From contig OZ017797.1 of NCBI GenBank assembly GCA_963969395.1, forward strand, positions 2,914,001 to 2,978,000: a stretch of DNA of 64,000 nt, in the 5' to 3' direction. Positions within the stretch are counted from its first letter, which is position 1. Each line of letters opens with the position of its first letter. The translations under genes were made by a program, and so were the position numbers. The notes under the pieces were generated by a model that had not been told where the DNA came from, did no database searches, and saw nothing but the letters and a program-made list of their open reading frames with translations. This DNA is from Pseudoscleropodium purum. Taxonomy: Eukaryota; Streptophyta; Bryopsida; Hypnales; Brachytheciaceae. Below, one piece after another: positions 1 through 11,852 of this stretch.

Positions 1-1
1 G

Positions 2-1408
2 ATGCAACTGATGATGGGCCAGTTCGGGGGAAATTCCTCATCGTCGCCTTCGTCGTTGAAGCCTGCGGAAGTGACTTTGGATTTGTTAGGAACAGGGGGC
101 TCCTCTTCTTCCTGTCGAGGTGCGGCGACGGAATTGGACTGCAACTCATCGCCACCGGAGTTTCTGGAGCTCGACCCTGATCAGCCACTTCCGTCGGGGT
201 GGGAGAAGTGCTTGGACTTAAAGGTATGGCGCTTGCCATTTACCAAGATCAGTAGTACCCCGACCGTTCTTTCGTTCACGAGCTTGACGTTCGGGGCAGA
301 TTGATTTTCTGGCTTTCAATGTCATGGCGCCCTTGGCGAATTTTTCGGTGGTGCTCCGATTTTTCTTGCTTGAATTTTCTCTCTTGACGATCATGCATCT
401 GTGGAGTGTTTCTGTGTTTCTCAATTGTTTTTTCTTGTGTGCAGACAGGAGAGCTTTACTTCGTGAACAAGAGCTCGGGTGTGCGAACCAGTGAGGATCC
501 ACGAAAACAATTGCAACAACAACAACCTCCAGTCGTCTCTTCAGAGCACGAGTTTCTCGCTAGCAAACGCTCAGAGACGGAGAGCTTGCAGCGCGCCTCA
601 ACATCTTCAGCCTCATCTGGCGGCAGCCCCCCTCCACAACAACAGCAACAACAACGTCTCTCCTTCTCCACCGGCAAGCAGCTCTGGAGCCTCCAGCTCG
701 ACGACCGCAGCATCGTGAGTCTGAACAAAACCGCACCACCGCCGTCTTCTTTCCCCAATTCAGAGGAAGACTCCGATCTAGAGCTCAACCTGAACTTGTC
801 TACTAACACGGGCTCGCCATCTCGCCACCAAAGCGTGTGCACCATGGAGATGGTGGAGAAGGCGTTGAAACGCACCGAGAAGGCCATGGGCAAACGCGAA
901 ATGCTCGGACCCAAGGGGGCTGGATCGTCTTCATTTTCGTCACTGACGTCTTCACGTTCTGAGCCTTCGTGGTCGCAATCTTCGCCTTCCACCAGCAGCT
1001 CGTCTTCTACATCGTCACGCTCTGCCGCTCACAATACATCTTCTGCTGCAGACTTGCAGTCTTCCGCTCCAAGGTAAACACATTTTCTGGGAATACGTTT
1101 GCAATCCCTCAAGTTTCTTCATCATATTCTTTACAGGATTAATCGTGAACATCTTTGGAGGAAGAGTAATCTCATATTGGTTATATTCTTTTTGCAGCGT
1201 TTGTGAAGCTGAGAGTCGAAAAGCTGAAGCTACTACTCCTGCCGACACTCTGGTGATGGGAGCTTGCACACGATGTCTTACTTATGTGATGTTGCACAAG
1301 AGCGATCCTAAGTGTCCGCGTTGTGAGAGCGAGGTGCCGCTGGATTCGTTCATTTCGCCGCCTTCTTCCAAGAGGCAACGAGTCGAGACTACGACGATTC
1401 AAACGTAA
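2..1408 (+). CDS. CFL1: CFL1-like WW-domain protein with C-terminal CxxC pair
   Basis: Exons 2-223, 445-1073 and 1198-1408 join in phase to give about 353 residues. The first intron splits the WW domain. Residues about 63-95 read LPSGWEKCLDLK then TGELYFVNKSSG and TSEDPR, so the first Trp is kept and the second is replaced, as I recall for the plant CURLY FLAG LEAF1 family. The middle is low-complexity, rich in Gln and Ser. The C-terminal block GACTRCLTYVMLHKSDPKC carries two CxxC pairs (about Cys307/310 and Cys323/326), the second signature of the family. In rice and Arabidopsis, CFL1 modulates an HD-ZIP IV factor controlling cuticle formation; a nuclear regulatory role here is inferred. The ATG at 2 lies on the window edge, so the true start may be upstream. 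Splice sites are AAG/gtatgg, gcag/ACA, AAG/gtaaac and gcag/CGT. Family assignment is confident; orthology is less so. Confidence 0.85.
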
Positions 1409-3490
1409 GGCGATGTTTGAAATTCTCCACTGCAAGCGTAGACTGGAATCAGCTAGATTCCTTTGTAAGGAAAAATGAAGAAACCTCGCAGAGCAGGGAT
1501 AGAAAAGAATCGGAGGAGTCGTGTGTTTTCTCTGCTCGAGAAAATAGCGGGGGGTGGAGAACGTACTTTCTCCGGATGTACATTGTAAATTTGTAGGTAG
1601 TTTACGATAGAATTGCTGGCGCGAGTTAAGGAGCGGCAGGAATTTGTACCATGGTTTCGATACTCACAGTAAAAATTACTGACAATGCAACTGGACGGTT
1701 CCGGAAATAGCTCTTTGTACTGTGAATTGTAGACATGTCTTTCCTCCAAATGATATTGAATCGTTTGAAGTTTGCGGTCTTTGCTGTATGGATTTCTATA
1801 AGATATAAGCTTAGTGTCCATACCATTTGAGACTGTATGTAAACGTTGAACTCTTCATCAACAGTTGTGATTTTTTTTTTGCAAAAGGTGGTCGAAAGGT
1901 TGCTGAAACTTCTGTGACTTGAATGTCCAACAACAAGGTCTTGTGTCGATGGTGTTGGTGTTGGATGTTTGTAGCGTTAGAAAAGGGATTTGAAATGCAC
2001 TCTAGGCTACAGGATTCAAATGATATCGAGAATTGTACATGGACACTCTTGGAATAGATTTGAGCATTTGCCCTTTTTCCCTGTTTGTCTCTCCCTTTAC
2101 TAATCTATAGTACGTGGGAGTTGAAATGGTTTCCTTTCTACCAACTTCAGTGGGAACCACGGCACTTCATCTTGACCTCCGCAATGCCTGGGCCTACAAC
2201 CATTCATTCAAACTGCAATCCATTCGAGACTACAGTGGAATGAAAATACAGTAAATGAAGTCTCATGTTGACTAGAAGCTGAAAAAAACAGTTCTGAATT
2301 TTGTAAACAATTGAAATGTCATGATTGATGATGAAATAGTGAAAGAGAATTCATGTGACAATTACACAATCAGATTATAATCAGATTATAATTACACGAT
2401 CAGATTAAGTTTATTCACTAGATGTAGAGGAGGCCATCTATACATTAAATTTGTTTGTTTGTTTGTTTTGTTCCCTAGGACATGATTTTTTCCAATATTA
2501 TTTCATCTTTTATTAGATTAAATCCCCTATGAATTAAAAAAGTGTACTACTTGAATTCAATGTAACCCCTAAAGGATAAGAGCATGTTTCAAACACAAAA
2601 ATTGTCAAAATTTTATATTTTCTAAAGTATTGAGAATTTATAAAAAAAAACAAAAACTAAATAAAATACAAATTGACATTCAACCATACTAGACTACCAT
2701 CATAAGTTGTAAAAAAAATTCAGAAACTTTGACCACTTTGATTGCAAGATTATAGTCTTTGAATACAATTTCTGTTTATTTTTGTCCATGCTCAACATGG
2801 TCAATAACTCTGGTTCCTCCTAGATCGAGTTTTTTTCAGCTCTACACACAAGTTCGTTATTTATTTTTATACAATTGCACACTACATCATGTTAGTTACA
2901 TACTTTCCACATTGCCTTGCCTTGTGTCCAAGCTTTTTCCAAATTCACTTCACAAGGAACCTGGCGGGGCTCCATCCCCTAATTGCATTTGATGATTTGA
3001 CCACTTCATGGCCACCTGGCCTCCCCTGTCCTTGTGTTGTTAATGGCATGAACCACCCATTAATAAAGCTTCCCCAACGCAATGCAACGCATCCCTTTTT
3101 TTTTTCACTGTAAGAACCCCGGATAGTTGACCACCCTTCCCTCAGTTGACTCAACTCACCCTCAGCAATTGAATTGAGATTCCCCAAAACACTGCTTCCC
3201 AAGTCCCAAACACTGCATCTGACCCAAGTCAATCAAGCCATTTGTTGGGAGTCTCCAATGCCAAAAACTTTGTGACCCTGCAAATGGACTTCAAATGCCT
3301 TCCTTCCGTTGGGCTCCCCAGACAAGGCAACAAAGCTTCCAGACTCCAGAGTCCGTGACTCCATTTCAGTCGATGCCCTAGTCCACCATGCTTCTTCTTT
3401 TTCTTTGCAGCCTTGGAAGTCCGTCCGTCCGTCCATCCATCCATCTTCCGAAATCAGTGTCATTTTTTTTCCTGTTTTTTTGTCTTCCAG
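1409..3490. other. 3' flank of the CFL1-like gene, then AT-rich spacer
   Basis: No coding exon is recognisable. The first 400 bases are probably 3' UTR. A short direct repeat of AATCAGATTAT lies near 2368-2405. From about 2563 to 2770 there is a truncated copy of the TTAA-bordered repeat family: it starts TAACCCCTAAAGGA and shares an internal stretch, TTTGACCAC followed by GATTGCAAGAT, with the copies near 15.1 kb and 27.8 kb. Confidence 0.5.
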
Positions 3491-4075
3491 TGGGCCAATT
3501 CGCCATCATCTTATATAATGGCAGAGTCCCGTCATCATCTGTAATAATTATGAGCTCATGACAAAAGGGTGAGGGACCAAGGACTCAAAGGAGGGAGGGA
3601 GGGAGGGAGGAGTGGTTGCTGCAGCCGCAAAATCACTTGCCATTGTCAACGAACTCATTGAATGAATGAGTGTGGACGTAGAGAAAGAGAAAGAGGAGAA
3701 GAGATTTTTTAGTTAGGAGCTCCTTCCCCCTTTCCCCTTTCCTTTCCTTTCCTTTCCTTTTCTACTGTAGGTAACTTACTACTGCACACAGTGGCCCTGC
3801 CTTGGGCCAGGCCAGGCTCGCCTTCCCACGACTAAAAGTTGCGCTTCCCTTATCCTCTGTCGCTGGGATCGAGGAAACCGTCCCAACACTGAGACACTGA
3901 GAAGGCAGCGAAAGTCACCTCCCTGTGTGATTGTTTAATCACACCGGCTGCCCATGGCACCAAGTCGCAGGTCCTACCTTACTATGGAAACAAACGAGCC
4001 CAGTTGGGGGGGGGGGGGGGGGGTTGCACTTTTTTTTGCACTTTTTTTGAGGTTTTCTTTTGGGGGGGGGGTTCG
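3423..4075. repeat. Cluster of simple repeats and G-runs
   Basis: This GC-richer stretch holds CCGT/CCAT tetramers near 3423-3444, a GGGA repeat near 3590-3611, CCTTT pentamers near 3733-3762, an unbroken G-run of about 18 near 4005-4022 and a second G-run near 4061-4069. The long G-runs are also places where assembly length is uncertain. Confidence 0.8.
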
Positions 4076-6258
4076 TTTTAGTGATGCGCCCCTACCCTAC
4101 CCACACTTTGCATTAATTCTTCAAGTGGGGCCTGTACCTGCTGGAGGGGGAAATTTAAGGTAGGTGCAATGAGCAAGGGCCGTAGTCATAGTGGTGGTAC
4201 CCAGTACAGAATGCCACCTTCGGCACTTATCATCATCAGGCAAGGCCGGGAGTATGTTAGGTTATGTTATTCTACCCCAGCCCAATCGAATAAGTTACAC
4301 TTGGGTCAGCTAGCTCAGTGGAAAGTGGGGATGCGTTGTTGTGGTAATTTAGGTCTCAAAACTGGTGCAGCTTGGAGAATGGACTTCGAAAATGGCATTG
4401 GAGCATCGGAGTTCTATTTGCAGTTTGAGAGTCGAGAAACTAAACATGAGGTAGGCCCCCAGAAATGCAGTATTCACCGGAAACTGTCATCATCTCCATG
4501 GGTTTATCTCCAAACGATCAATATGTACCTTTGAGGAGGGAAAAAAAATGATTTCAGAACCTCTATGCAAAAAAAAAATTAGACTCTTGATAACTTTTGC
4601 ATATGGTATCCAAATGTCACGTTCTCTCCTGCATGCATTGCAACATTATCTAGTTGCCAACAAGAAAATACAAAAAAATTGACCAATCTAATGATAGTAA
4701 CTACATACAACAGCAAAACATAGCAAACTGTGGCAATTTGGGGTGCCCGTCTTACTAGGTCAGTGGTTTGTCATCTTGTGAATCCACCCAAAATATGGGA
4801 TGAAACATTCCTAAAGGATGGGGGGATAGATTGTACTTGGTTTGGGTAGTGAATTTGATTACTTTCTCTTGTTGCAACATGGTCTAGTTGATAATTAGGA
4901 TTGGTTTATATTTTTATTTAGGCCTCTTAATGATGAGAAATTATAGTCATATTTGAAGAAACACAATAAATAATGTAATCTATAGAAATTAATAAAGATG
5001 TCAAGGAAAGTTTATATGTTGTCCTTCAAATCATGAGACAATTGATTTGTCGACCATAGGACAATCAATTTGTTGAGAAGTGACATAAAACATTACAATG
5101 AAGACAACCAAAAAAAAAAGATAAAATTATAGGGGCCACGTCAAATCATGCAAATGAAATGCAAACTTTTCTTTTTCACTTTGAACACTAACATTTTACA
5201 ACCTACTTGGTCAAAATTTCTGAATTATTTTCCACACGTTCTCATGCAAGTCAAATACAATATTGTACTATTAGGATATAGAACAAAATAGTCTTATCTT
5301 CTCATTGTAGTTCTTTCTATTAGAAATGCTAGCTTTGGGGGTGTTTTTTGACAACACATAGTCTTGAACCTTAATCCTTCATAGAGATAAGTACAAAAAT
5401 CATTCATTCACAATATCAATAGTAATATTTTATTTTATTTTTATAAATGATCCTTTCAATTCATATTTAGCAAAACTTCTATTTACCCCATATTAACTGC
5501 ATTTAAAAATGAAAGACAACTCGCCATTTGTTATAAAAAAGAAAAGTGAAAGACAATAAAAATTATACATTGCATAAGGTGGATGAGCGGGAAGGGGCCA
5601 AGAACCTTCATCCATTTGCATGGGTTAATCTAATGAGGGTTTTTTCTTTTTAAGGTTTTCTTTTAGGGTTCTTTGGGCATTTTATTTCTACTTAGAGTTT
5701 AATGGGGCCGATTGTTGCAATGGAGGCAATGGTGAGTGGAGGTCAAACAAAGATGTTTTGGACTTGGGATTTGACTATGAAAAGAAAACAAAAATTCCAC
5801 TTGAGAACTTCACCTTTGAGTGAGTGAGAGAAACATAAAGGGAGGGAGCTACCTTAGTGGGTCCGTGTCTAATGTATCTAGCTATTCCCCTTTCAAGAGG
5901 ACCCACTTTTGAAAATGAATTTATATATGAATTTTTGCATTTTTTTTACACATTTGAATTAGGTCGATTTTCCTTTTCTTTTGCCTTGCTTGGGTAGGTC
6001 GTCACTTTATTACCAGCAAAATTTTCCGTTGACCTCTTCTCCATCATAGTAGCCCCTATCCGTCTATTCATGAATGAAGGTTGTGGTTTTTTTAAGACAA
6101 AGTCCTTCCTATTCATTTTTCCGTCTTTTTTTTTTTTAACAAATGGAGCAAACCATTCTCCCTATTCAATTTAATCATCTCCAAGCCACACTATTTGAAG
6201 TTCTATAGAAGAATTAAATAAAAATTACTTACAAGGTGTAAAAATTATGAGCTCTTTA
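4076..6258. other. Non-coding spacer
   Basis: An open frame of 121 codons at 4169-4534 (+) has no domain or splice context I recognise, so I do not call it a gene. From about 4550 onward the sequence is AT-rich with homopolymer runs and nothing else identifiable. Confidence 0.5.
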
Positions 6259-6675
6259 AAGCATCATCACCCATCTTACAAAATGCGATGGATTTTCGGC
6301 TTGCAAAAATGTAATGCCATCCACTTTGCAAGTTTGGTGGTGAGTTGTGCCCCACCAATTCACTATTAAGAAGCTAATACAGATGAGAACGTGGGATTAT
6401 TAATAGTAGTGCTTTGAAATTTGGGGCTTTGACTTTGAATGTGATTCAACCACGCCAAGGAAGTGTCGCAATTTATGGGAAAGCCATATGAAATTTTGTC
6501 ACACCTTGCCATTTGCAAGCTATTTCCCGTCTTGGAAAAATACCTTCTTTTGCTAGCCTCGAGGAACTTTGCCAACCAGTTGTTCAACCGGTCATCCAAA
6601 ATGCCAAATAGGTAGGGGAGGTTTGTCAACCTCGAAGAACTAGTCATCCAATTTGCAAGACACGCGGGGATGCTC
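6259..6675 (-). mobile_element. Short inverted-repeat element, PIF/Harbinger-like MITE
   Basis: The 417-bp element is bordered by TTA on both sides (6256-6258 and 6676-6678). Its ends are AAGCATCATCACCC and, read from the other strand, GAGCATCCCCGCG. Its reverse complement matches the copy at 24477-24940 over most of its length, including the shared block GCAAAGTGGATGG and the end GATGGGTGATGATGC. A 3-bp TTA target duplication and short inverted ends are the usual signature of PIF/Harbinger MITEs. It encodes no protein. Confidence 0.65.
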
Positions 6676-6689
6676 TTAGCCCTAAATGG

Positions 6690-6845
6690 GGCAATTTTGG
6701 TGACCTTGTCACTAGGGCTCTTCGTTTCTCACTTTGTTGTTTGTTTTTAGATTGGTTGGTTGTTAACTCTCTGAAAATGTAGAAAGTTTTGCCTGTGGTC
6801 TACTACACTATTTCTCCTTTCAATGGAAATCATCCATGTGTTTCA
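6690..6845 (+). mobile_element. LINE-like 3' tail fragment
   Basis: The T-rich stretch ending in TTTCAATGGAAAT resembles the 3' end at 30165-30358, including TTTGCC followed by a GT-rich tract and CCTTTCAATGGAAAT. Plant non-LTR retrotransposons often end this way. No reverse transcriptase motif is visible, so the assignment is weak. Confidence 0.35.
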
Positions 6846-6850
6846 TCACC

Positions 6851-7495
6851 TTAACCCCTAAATGCCCAAGGCATCAAAATTTGGTGTTTGCAAAACTTTG
6901 AAGTTAAATAAAAGCTAACCAAGTTGCTATTTTTTTTAAATTTATATTTTTGAAAAATTCTTCTTGAAGTTTGATTTTAGCATCAAAAATCCAATCTTGA
7001 AAATAAATGATAGTGATTTTCTAATCAAGATTTTGTGCAAGGGTACCCATTGCAATCTTAACTTCCTGTAGTGTTGAGAGCTCTTGTAAATGAGCCTCAA
7101 ATATACCAGGACTTGAAGAAAAAATCACATTCAAAATTCATTTCAGAAAATTGTAGAGTAGATTTTGAGAAGCCATAAATTGATTGGGGTTATTCAAGTT
7201 AGGCCCTTAAACCTCATATTTTTTTGGTCACCAACTTTTTAGGTTTCACTTGTGAAAAGTGAATTGAAAAATTTTCATAGTTTTCACACCCTTGTGGTCA
7301 AACGTTATAATCTTTTAACTTAAAAGTGACATTGTTGTCTTTTTTCTTCCTATGTCATCTCTAACATGTCTAGTTTGAATTTGTATGGTTACAATTCAAA
7401 AAAAGTTGATACAACTTATCAAAATGTTGATTTTTTGTTTAGTTCAAAGCAAGTTTCTAGAGGCTCAAAACAGGCCTTGGGCATTTAGGGATTAA
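6851..7495. mobile_element. TTAA-bordered inverted-repeat element, copy A
   Basis: The element begins TTAA then CCCCTAAATGCCCAAGGC and ends with the inverted copy of TCCCTAAATGCCCAAGGC followed by TTAA (7492-7495). The terminal inverted repeats match at 17 of 18 bases. The 645-bp interior is AT-rich and non-coding. TTAA at both borders plus ends starting CCC is what piggyBac-type (or Kolobok-type) insertion would leave, but TTAA could also be a conserved part of the repeat itself. Confidence 0.75.
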
Positions 7496-10400
7496 AGATA
7501 AAGGACTGGAAGCCCATTTGAGATTAAACTAGTGTAATGTGTACTATTTTCACAATATAATAAAATTAAAATCAAAGTAATTTTCTAATTTTTTTAATTA
7601 AAAAAAGCTTCAAACTTCAATATCTTTTCTTTAATGAGTCAATGCACCCCTCCTCGCAAAGAGCTTTTGAATAGTACTAAAAACACAACTTGGAGACACA
7701 GGGTCAAAAAGATCCATTATTTAGCATAATTTTAGATTAAAAAAATAACTCAAAAATTCATAATTGTCATACCAAAGGTCTAAATGCCACAAAACAAAGC
7801 TTGAGCACTCCTTATAAAGAACTTTATAAAGAACTTTATAAAGGTGCCAAGAATATGACCAATGGACATACAATTCCAAAGATCACACTATGACAAACAA
7901 ATCAAAACAAAACAAGCACCTCCATTTAATTTATGGATGGCTAGCTAGCCTACATATGGGCTTATAAAAAAATTCCTAAGGTGCAAAGATTCCAATATTT
8001 TCATCATGGTGGATAAATGTAAAAAAATATATCCTACTTTTGGATGGTTAATTTGGGACTATGTAACTTTTTTGTGCAAATTGATTCCAAGCATGAGTTC
8101 CAAATTTCCAAATTTCATCATCTACAACAAACAACAAGTTTTTGCATTTCCCTACAGAAATTCTCAAGAATACCAATTGGAGAACTATTTTATTTTTTAG
8201 ACTTTGAACACACACCTGGTGACAACCTTCAAGTCAAAATTTTGCCAATTAGCAAGATAAATGTTTGACATTTTTTATACATGAACTATTTTCCAATAGA
8301 TGTTGATTTTTTTTCAAATTGATGGAAAACCAAGTTATTGTGATATTTTTAAAGTTTAATAAAAGAATGCACTAACAAACTTGTTTTGTACTAAAATTAT
8401 TCTAATGCATATTAGAATGATATAGAATTTTACCAAAAATGAAGGTTAGAATGATAGAGAGAGTATTTTGTGATTTTAACTTAAAAAATATTCTCAATGA
8501 AAAAATATGAATGAAAAAATTCACAACATTGTGTAATTTGGATTTTAATTTGTGGAGCTTTCAATTGCAATAATTAATGGAATTCTTTGAATTTTCTTAG
8601 TTTAAATCCACTACAAAAAATGGATATTTTGAAAGTTATTATCAAGTTCAACCAAGATGCATTCATTCAACATTAGTAGAAAAGAGGCATTTGAGTAGCA
8701 AAGAATAGTATGAAACCATGATGCTAAAAGGCCCATACGAGCACTAGCTTGTTGCTCAAACACCTCTTTTCTACTCATGATCCAATTTTTGAATCCAAGG
8801 ACCTCTATATAAAGACTTTTAATTCAATTTTGAGCACTTCATTCAAACAAGATTTGCAAGGCTACCTTATTCTTCTACAAATATCTCTTCTTTACTTGAT
8901 TATAAACTTGGTGAAGTTATAATTCCAATAGTATTTCAATGAATAGAAAATATTGGAATTACAAGAAGTTTCAATTGCTCACACATAACAACAAAGAATT
9001 GTAGAAATATTATCCCAAGTTGATCGGTGATTTGGTAATCTTTTAACTATAAAGCTGGCGTAAGCTCAAAGTCCATTCTCAACTTGATTTGCAATGAACT
9101 TCAAATAAGGCAGGACACTCTAAAAAGCAACCCAGTAACATAGAGATACATTTTGCTTTCTTCAATATACCAATAGTGTAAATTTCAGGAAGTCGCAGAC
9201 TACCTTCTTCATGGCCGGACAATATGAGTTGCATTTTGGAATTATAGAGTTTTGTATTGAGGTACATTTGTTTGATTGAGATCATGATTCATTTGATGAC
9301 TGATTGTATGAGCAATGACTTCAGGACGGGTTGATAACCTACTTCGGATTTGTAAAACGGCTTTTGTATTTGGGCTCCACTAATTTGCAATGGAGTCCGG
9401 TCTAAATTATTTCATGTTGAAATTTTTACAACAATGAGAAGCTGCTGGTTGGAGACCGAGGATCTCACATGAGAAAAGTAAATTATTACATAAGACTTGT
9501 ACTAATAAGGTGGGTACTGATGTTTTGGAAAAAAACCCAGTGGCTAGTGAAATTGGGAAAAAACCTAGTTGTGATTTGAAAGCATTGGTAAAAATGTAGT
9601 GAAGTTTTTTTTTGACAGCTTTTTCATTTAGAGTAAAAAATAGAAAAAGCAACTGGATTTAATCTTCAAAATTGGTTCAATATGAGAATTGAAGGAAATT
9701 AGCTGGTAAAACTAAAAAAAATTCCCAAACACTAGTGGGTACCTCCAAACCACCACTAATATTAATAGCAACTATGTCTATTATTATTAAATTGGTTTGT
9801 TTTCTTGTTGGCAAGTGAAAGGAAGTTCCAATACACTAAAAAAACATAACACTTGGATATTGTATACAAAAGTAAGGATGGACTTAATTTTTTTTGGGTA
9901 GTGGTTCTAAAATTGTTTCGTCCTCAAAAATACATATTGATTTTGGACATGTACCTAGAGTGATGATGGTGGTTTTGAGTCAATGATGCATTTGGGATAT
10001 CCACCTTAAATATTATAGCAAAGAAGAACAAATGTATGCCCTAATCTCATGATCATCACTAAAGTCATCTAGTTTAATGAGACTGGAAATTTGATGAGTT
10101 CCCAAGGTACGGAGTACAAGCTATTTATTACAATCCATTGGAATAAATGTCCATTGATAAAAAAAAAAATTTAATTCATTTCAACTTGAATGCTGTGAAT
10201 TGGGATAAATTTCACAGGCTAGCCATGTTTCCAGGCTAGAGTTTTATTCATTTCCAGTGGCCATGGAATCATTGACCCTGGCTAGAGTTCTAAAAAATAA
10301 TCTTCTAGAAACTGCACCACCCCTTTGCTCCCCCGCATCAAATGCATAAGCCGGGTGTTTATGGTTCCCCCCCAAAAGTGGCAATTTGTTTGTCATTTTC

Positions 10401-11622
10401 GGGTATAATTTTGGATCGTCATGCCACAATTATTTGTCGTTCAAAAAAGTAGGCAATAGATTGTCATTTTTTTTTTCTGGGTATAATTTTTGAATCATCA
10501 TGTTACAAGTGTTTTTGTTGTTCGAAAATGTGGCAATTGATTCTCATTTTTGGGGGTATAATTTTTTGGATCATCATGTCCACAACTCCAACTACGATGC
10601 ATGTTGTATACCTTTTGGGTTCTTCATTAATCTAATTTGTCTCCTATCCATTGGAAATCAATACTAAAAGTTCAGCTCCATCCATCCATTAATTCATTCA
10701 TTCATCATGGGATCATGTCAAGTCTCACAGCCTCCTCCTCTAAGTTTATTGATTTTGGTAGTAGTTCGAAGAAGTTACTTCTCTCTCTTTTTCTCTCTCC
10801 TACCATGACATTGAATGAATGAATAAATGGTCCACCGAATCTTCAACAACTCCACATGTGCACTCACTTGCAACACGTGGACAGACTATCCAAAAATGAA
10901 TTTCAGGAGCATGTTTGACTGAAAAAAAAAATCATTTTCAATTGGGACACTGCGTTAATGTAGTGTCCCTGCAATCTTCCCCCAACAACTGAACACACTC
11001 CCCTTGTGGATCTGAAATGAATGATTGTTGGGTTAATATCATATGATGTGGAGTATACCCTACACGAAGGTCAAATTCAGACATAAATTAAGGTTTTTTT
11101 TTAAAAATGTTTGAATGTTTGGAATATTACAAGTGAAATGTTCAAGATGTTGCAAAAAAAATTTCATCCATATTGCCTGATTTTTGAATATTTCTGCAAA
11201 ATCTAAATCACGCCTTAAGCCCTTAAGCAAGACAGACAAGCCCCCAAAACAATAAAACTTGGAAGTTGCGGAACACGAATTTTAAATTTGGACACTGGAG
11301 TGCCGAAACCTTGAAACCAACAGTCCTAGTTACCAAATCCCCTTTGCTTGCGAATAAGAAAGTATTTTAGCATTCTGGTGCTAAATCAAACCTTCACATA
11401 CAGTATGTTATGAGAGAGTGAGTTGCCTTGCACATTAGACATGTTTTTGTTTTTTTAATTTTAAAGTAAATGATTCATATTGCATTGCAAATCATCCATG
11501 TGTATCTACATATCATTTCTATGTTCAAATTGAGTGAAGTTTTGTTTTTATTTTTGAATGTTTTTGAATATATTTTATTTTTTGTGCTACAATTTAGACT
11601 TCTAGAGTTTGGTTTATATGAT
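7496..11622. other. AT-rich spacer
   Basis: No gene is recognisable. A 12-bp unit with core CTTTATAAAGAA occurs almost three times in tandem at about 7811-7843. Short open frames near 8006-8268 and 9407-9652 are AT-rich and lack any motif. Confidence 0.5.
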
Positions 11623-11852
11623 TTAACCCTTGAATGCCAAGGTAGACGGTTTGTGTCGGATGGATGATAGGGAATCAAATTGTATAGGACAAAAGTGTAA
11701 CTATTCATCCTCAAAATTTGTTTTGGAAAGGGAAGATCTTTTATAATAGTTTGACTTGCAGTGGCTACTTTTGTAATTTTGGAGGCTAGTGATTCACAAG
11801 GTAATAGAAAAGGATAATTTTGAGGGTCACCCCTTTGACGTTCAAGGGTTAA
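11623..11852. mobile_element. TTAA-bordered inverted-repeat element, copy B (MITE)
   Basis: This 230-bp element starts TTAA then CCCTTGAATGCCAAGG. It ends with the inverted form CCCTTGAACGTCAAAGGG then TTAA (11849-11852). The ends match closely those of the TAD3-associated element at 49382-50702. It is non-coding and small enough to be a MITE. Confidence 0.75.

Noticed and set aside
456..992. 178-codon minus-strand frame opposite the CFL1-like exon 2
   Set aside because: It is the antisense shadow of a low-complexity coding exon.
4169..4534. 121-codon open frame as a gene
   Set aside because: No domain, no splice context and unremarkable composition; likely chance in a GC-richer patch.
8609..9601. 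CACTACAAAAAATGG at 8609 and inverted CACTACATTTTT at 9601 as a second CACTA element
   Set aside because: The flanking triplets (ATC and AAG) do not match and the ends diverge after the sixth base.
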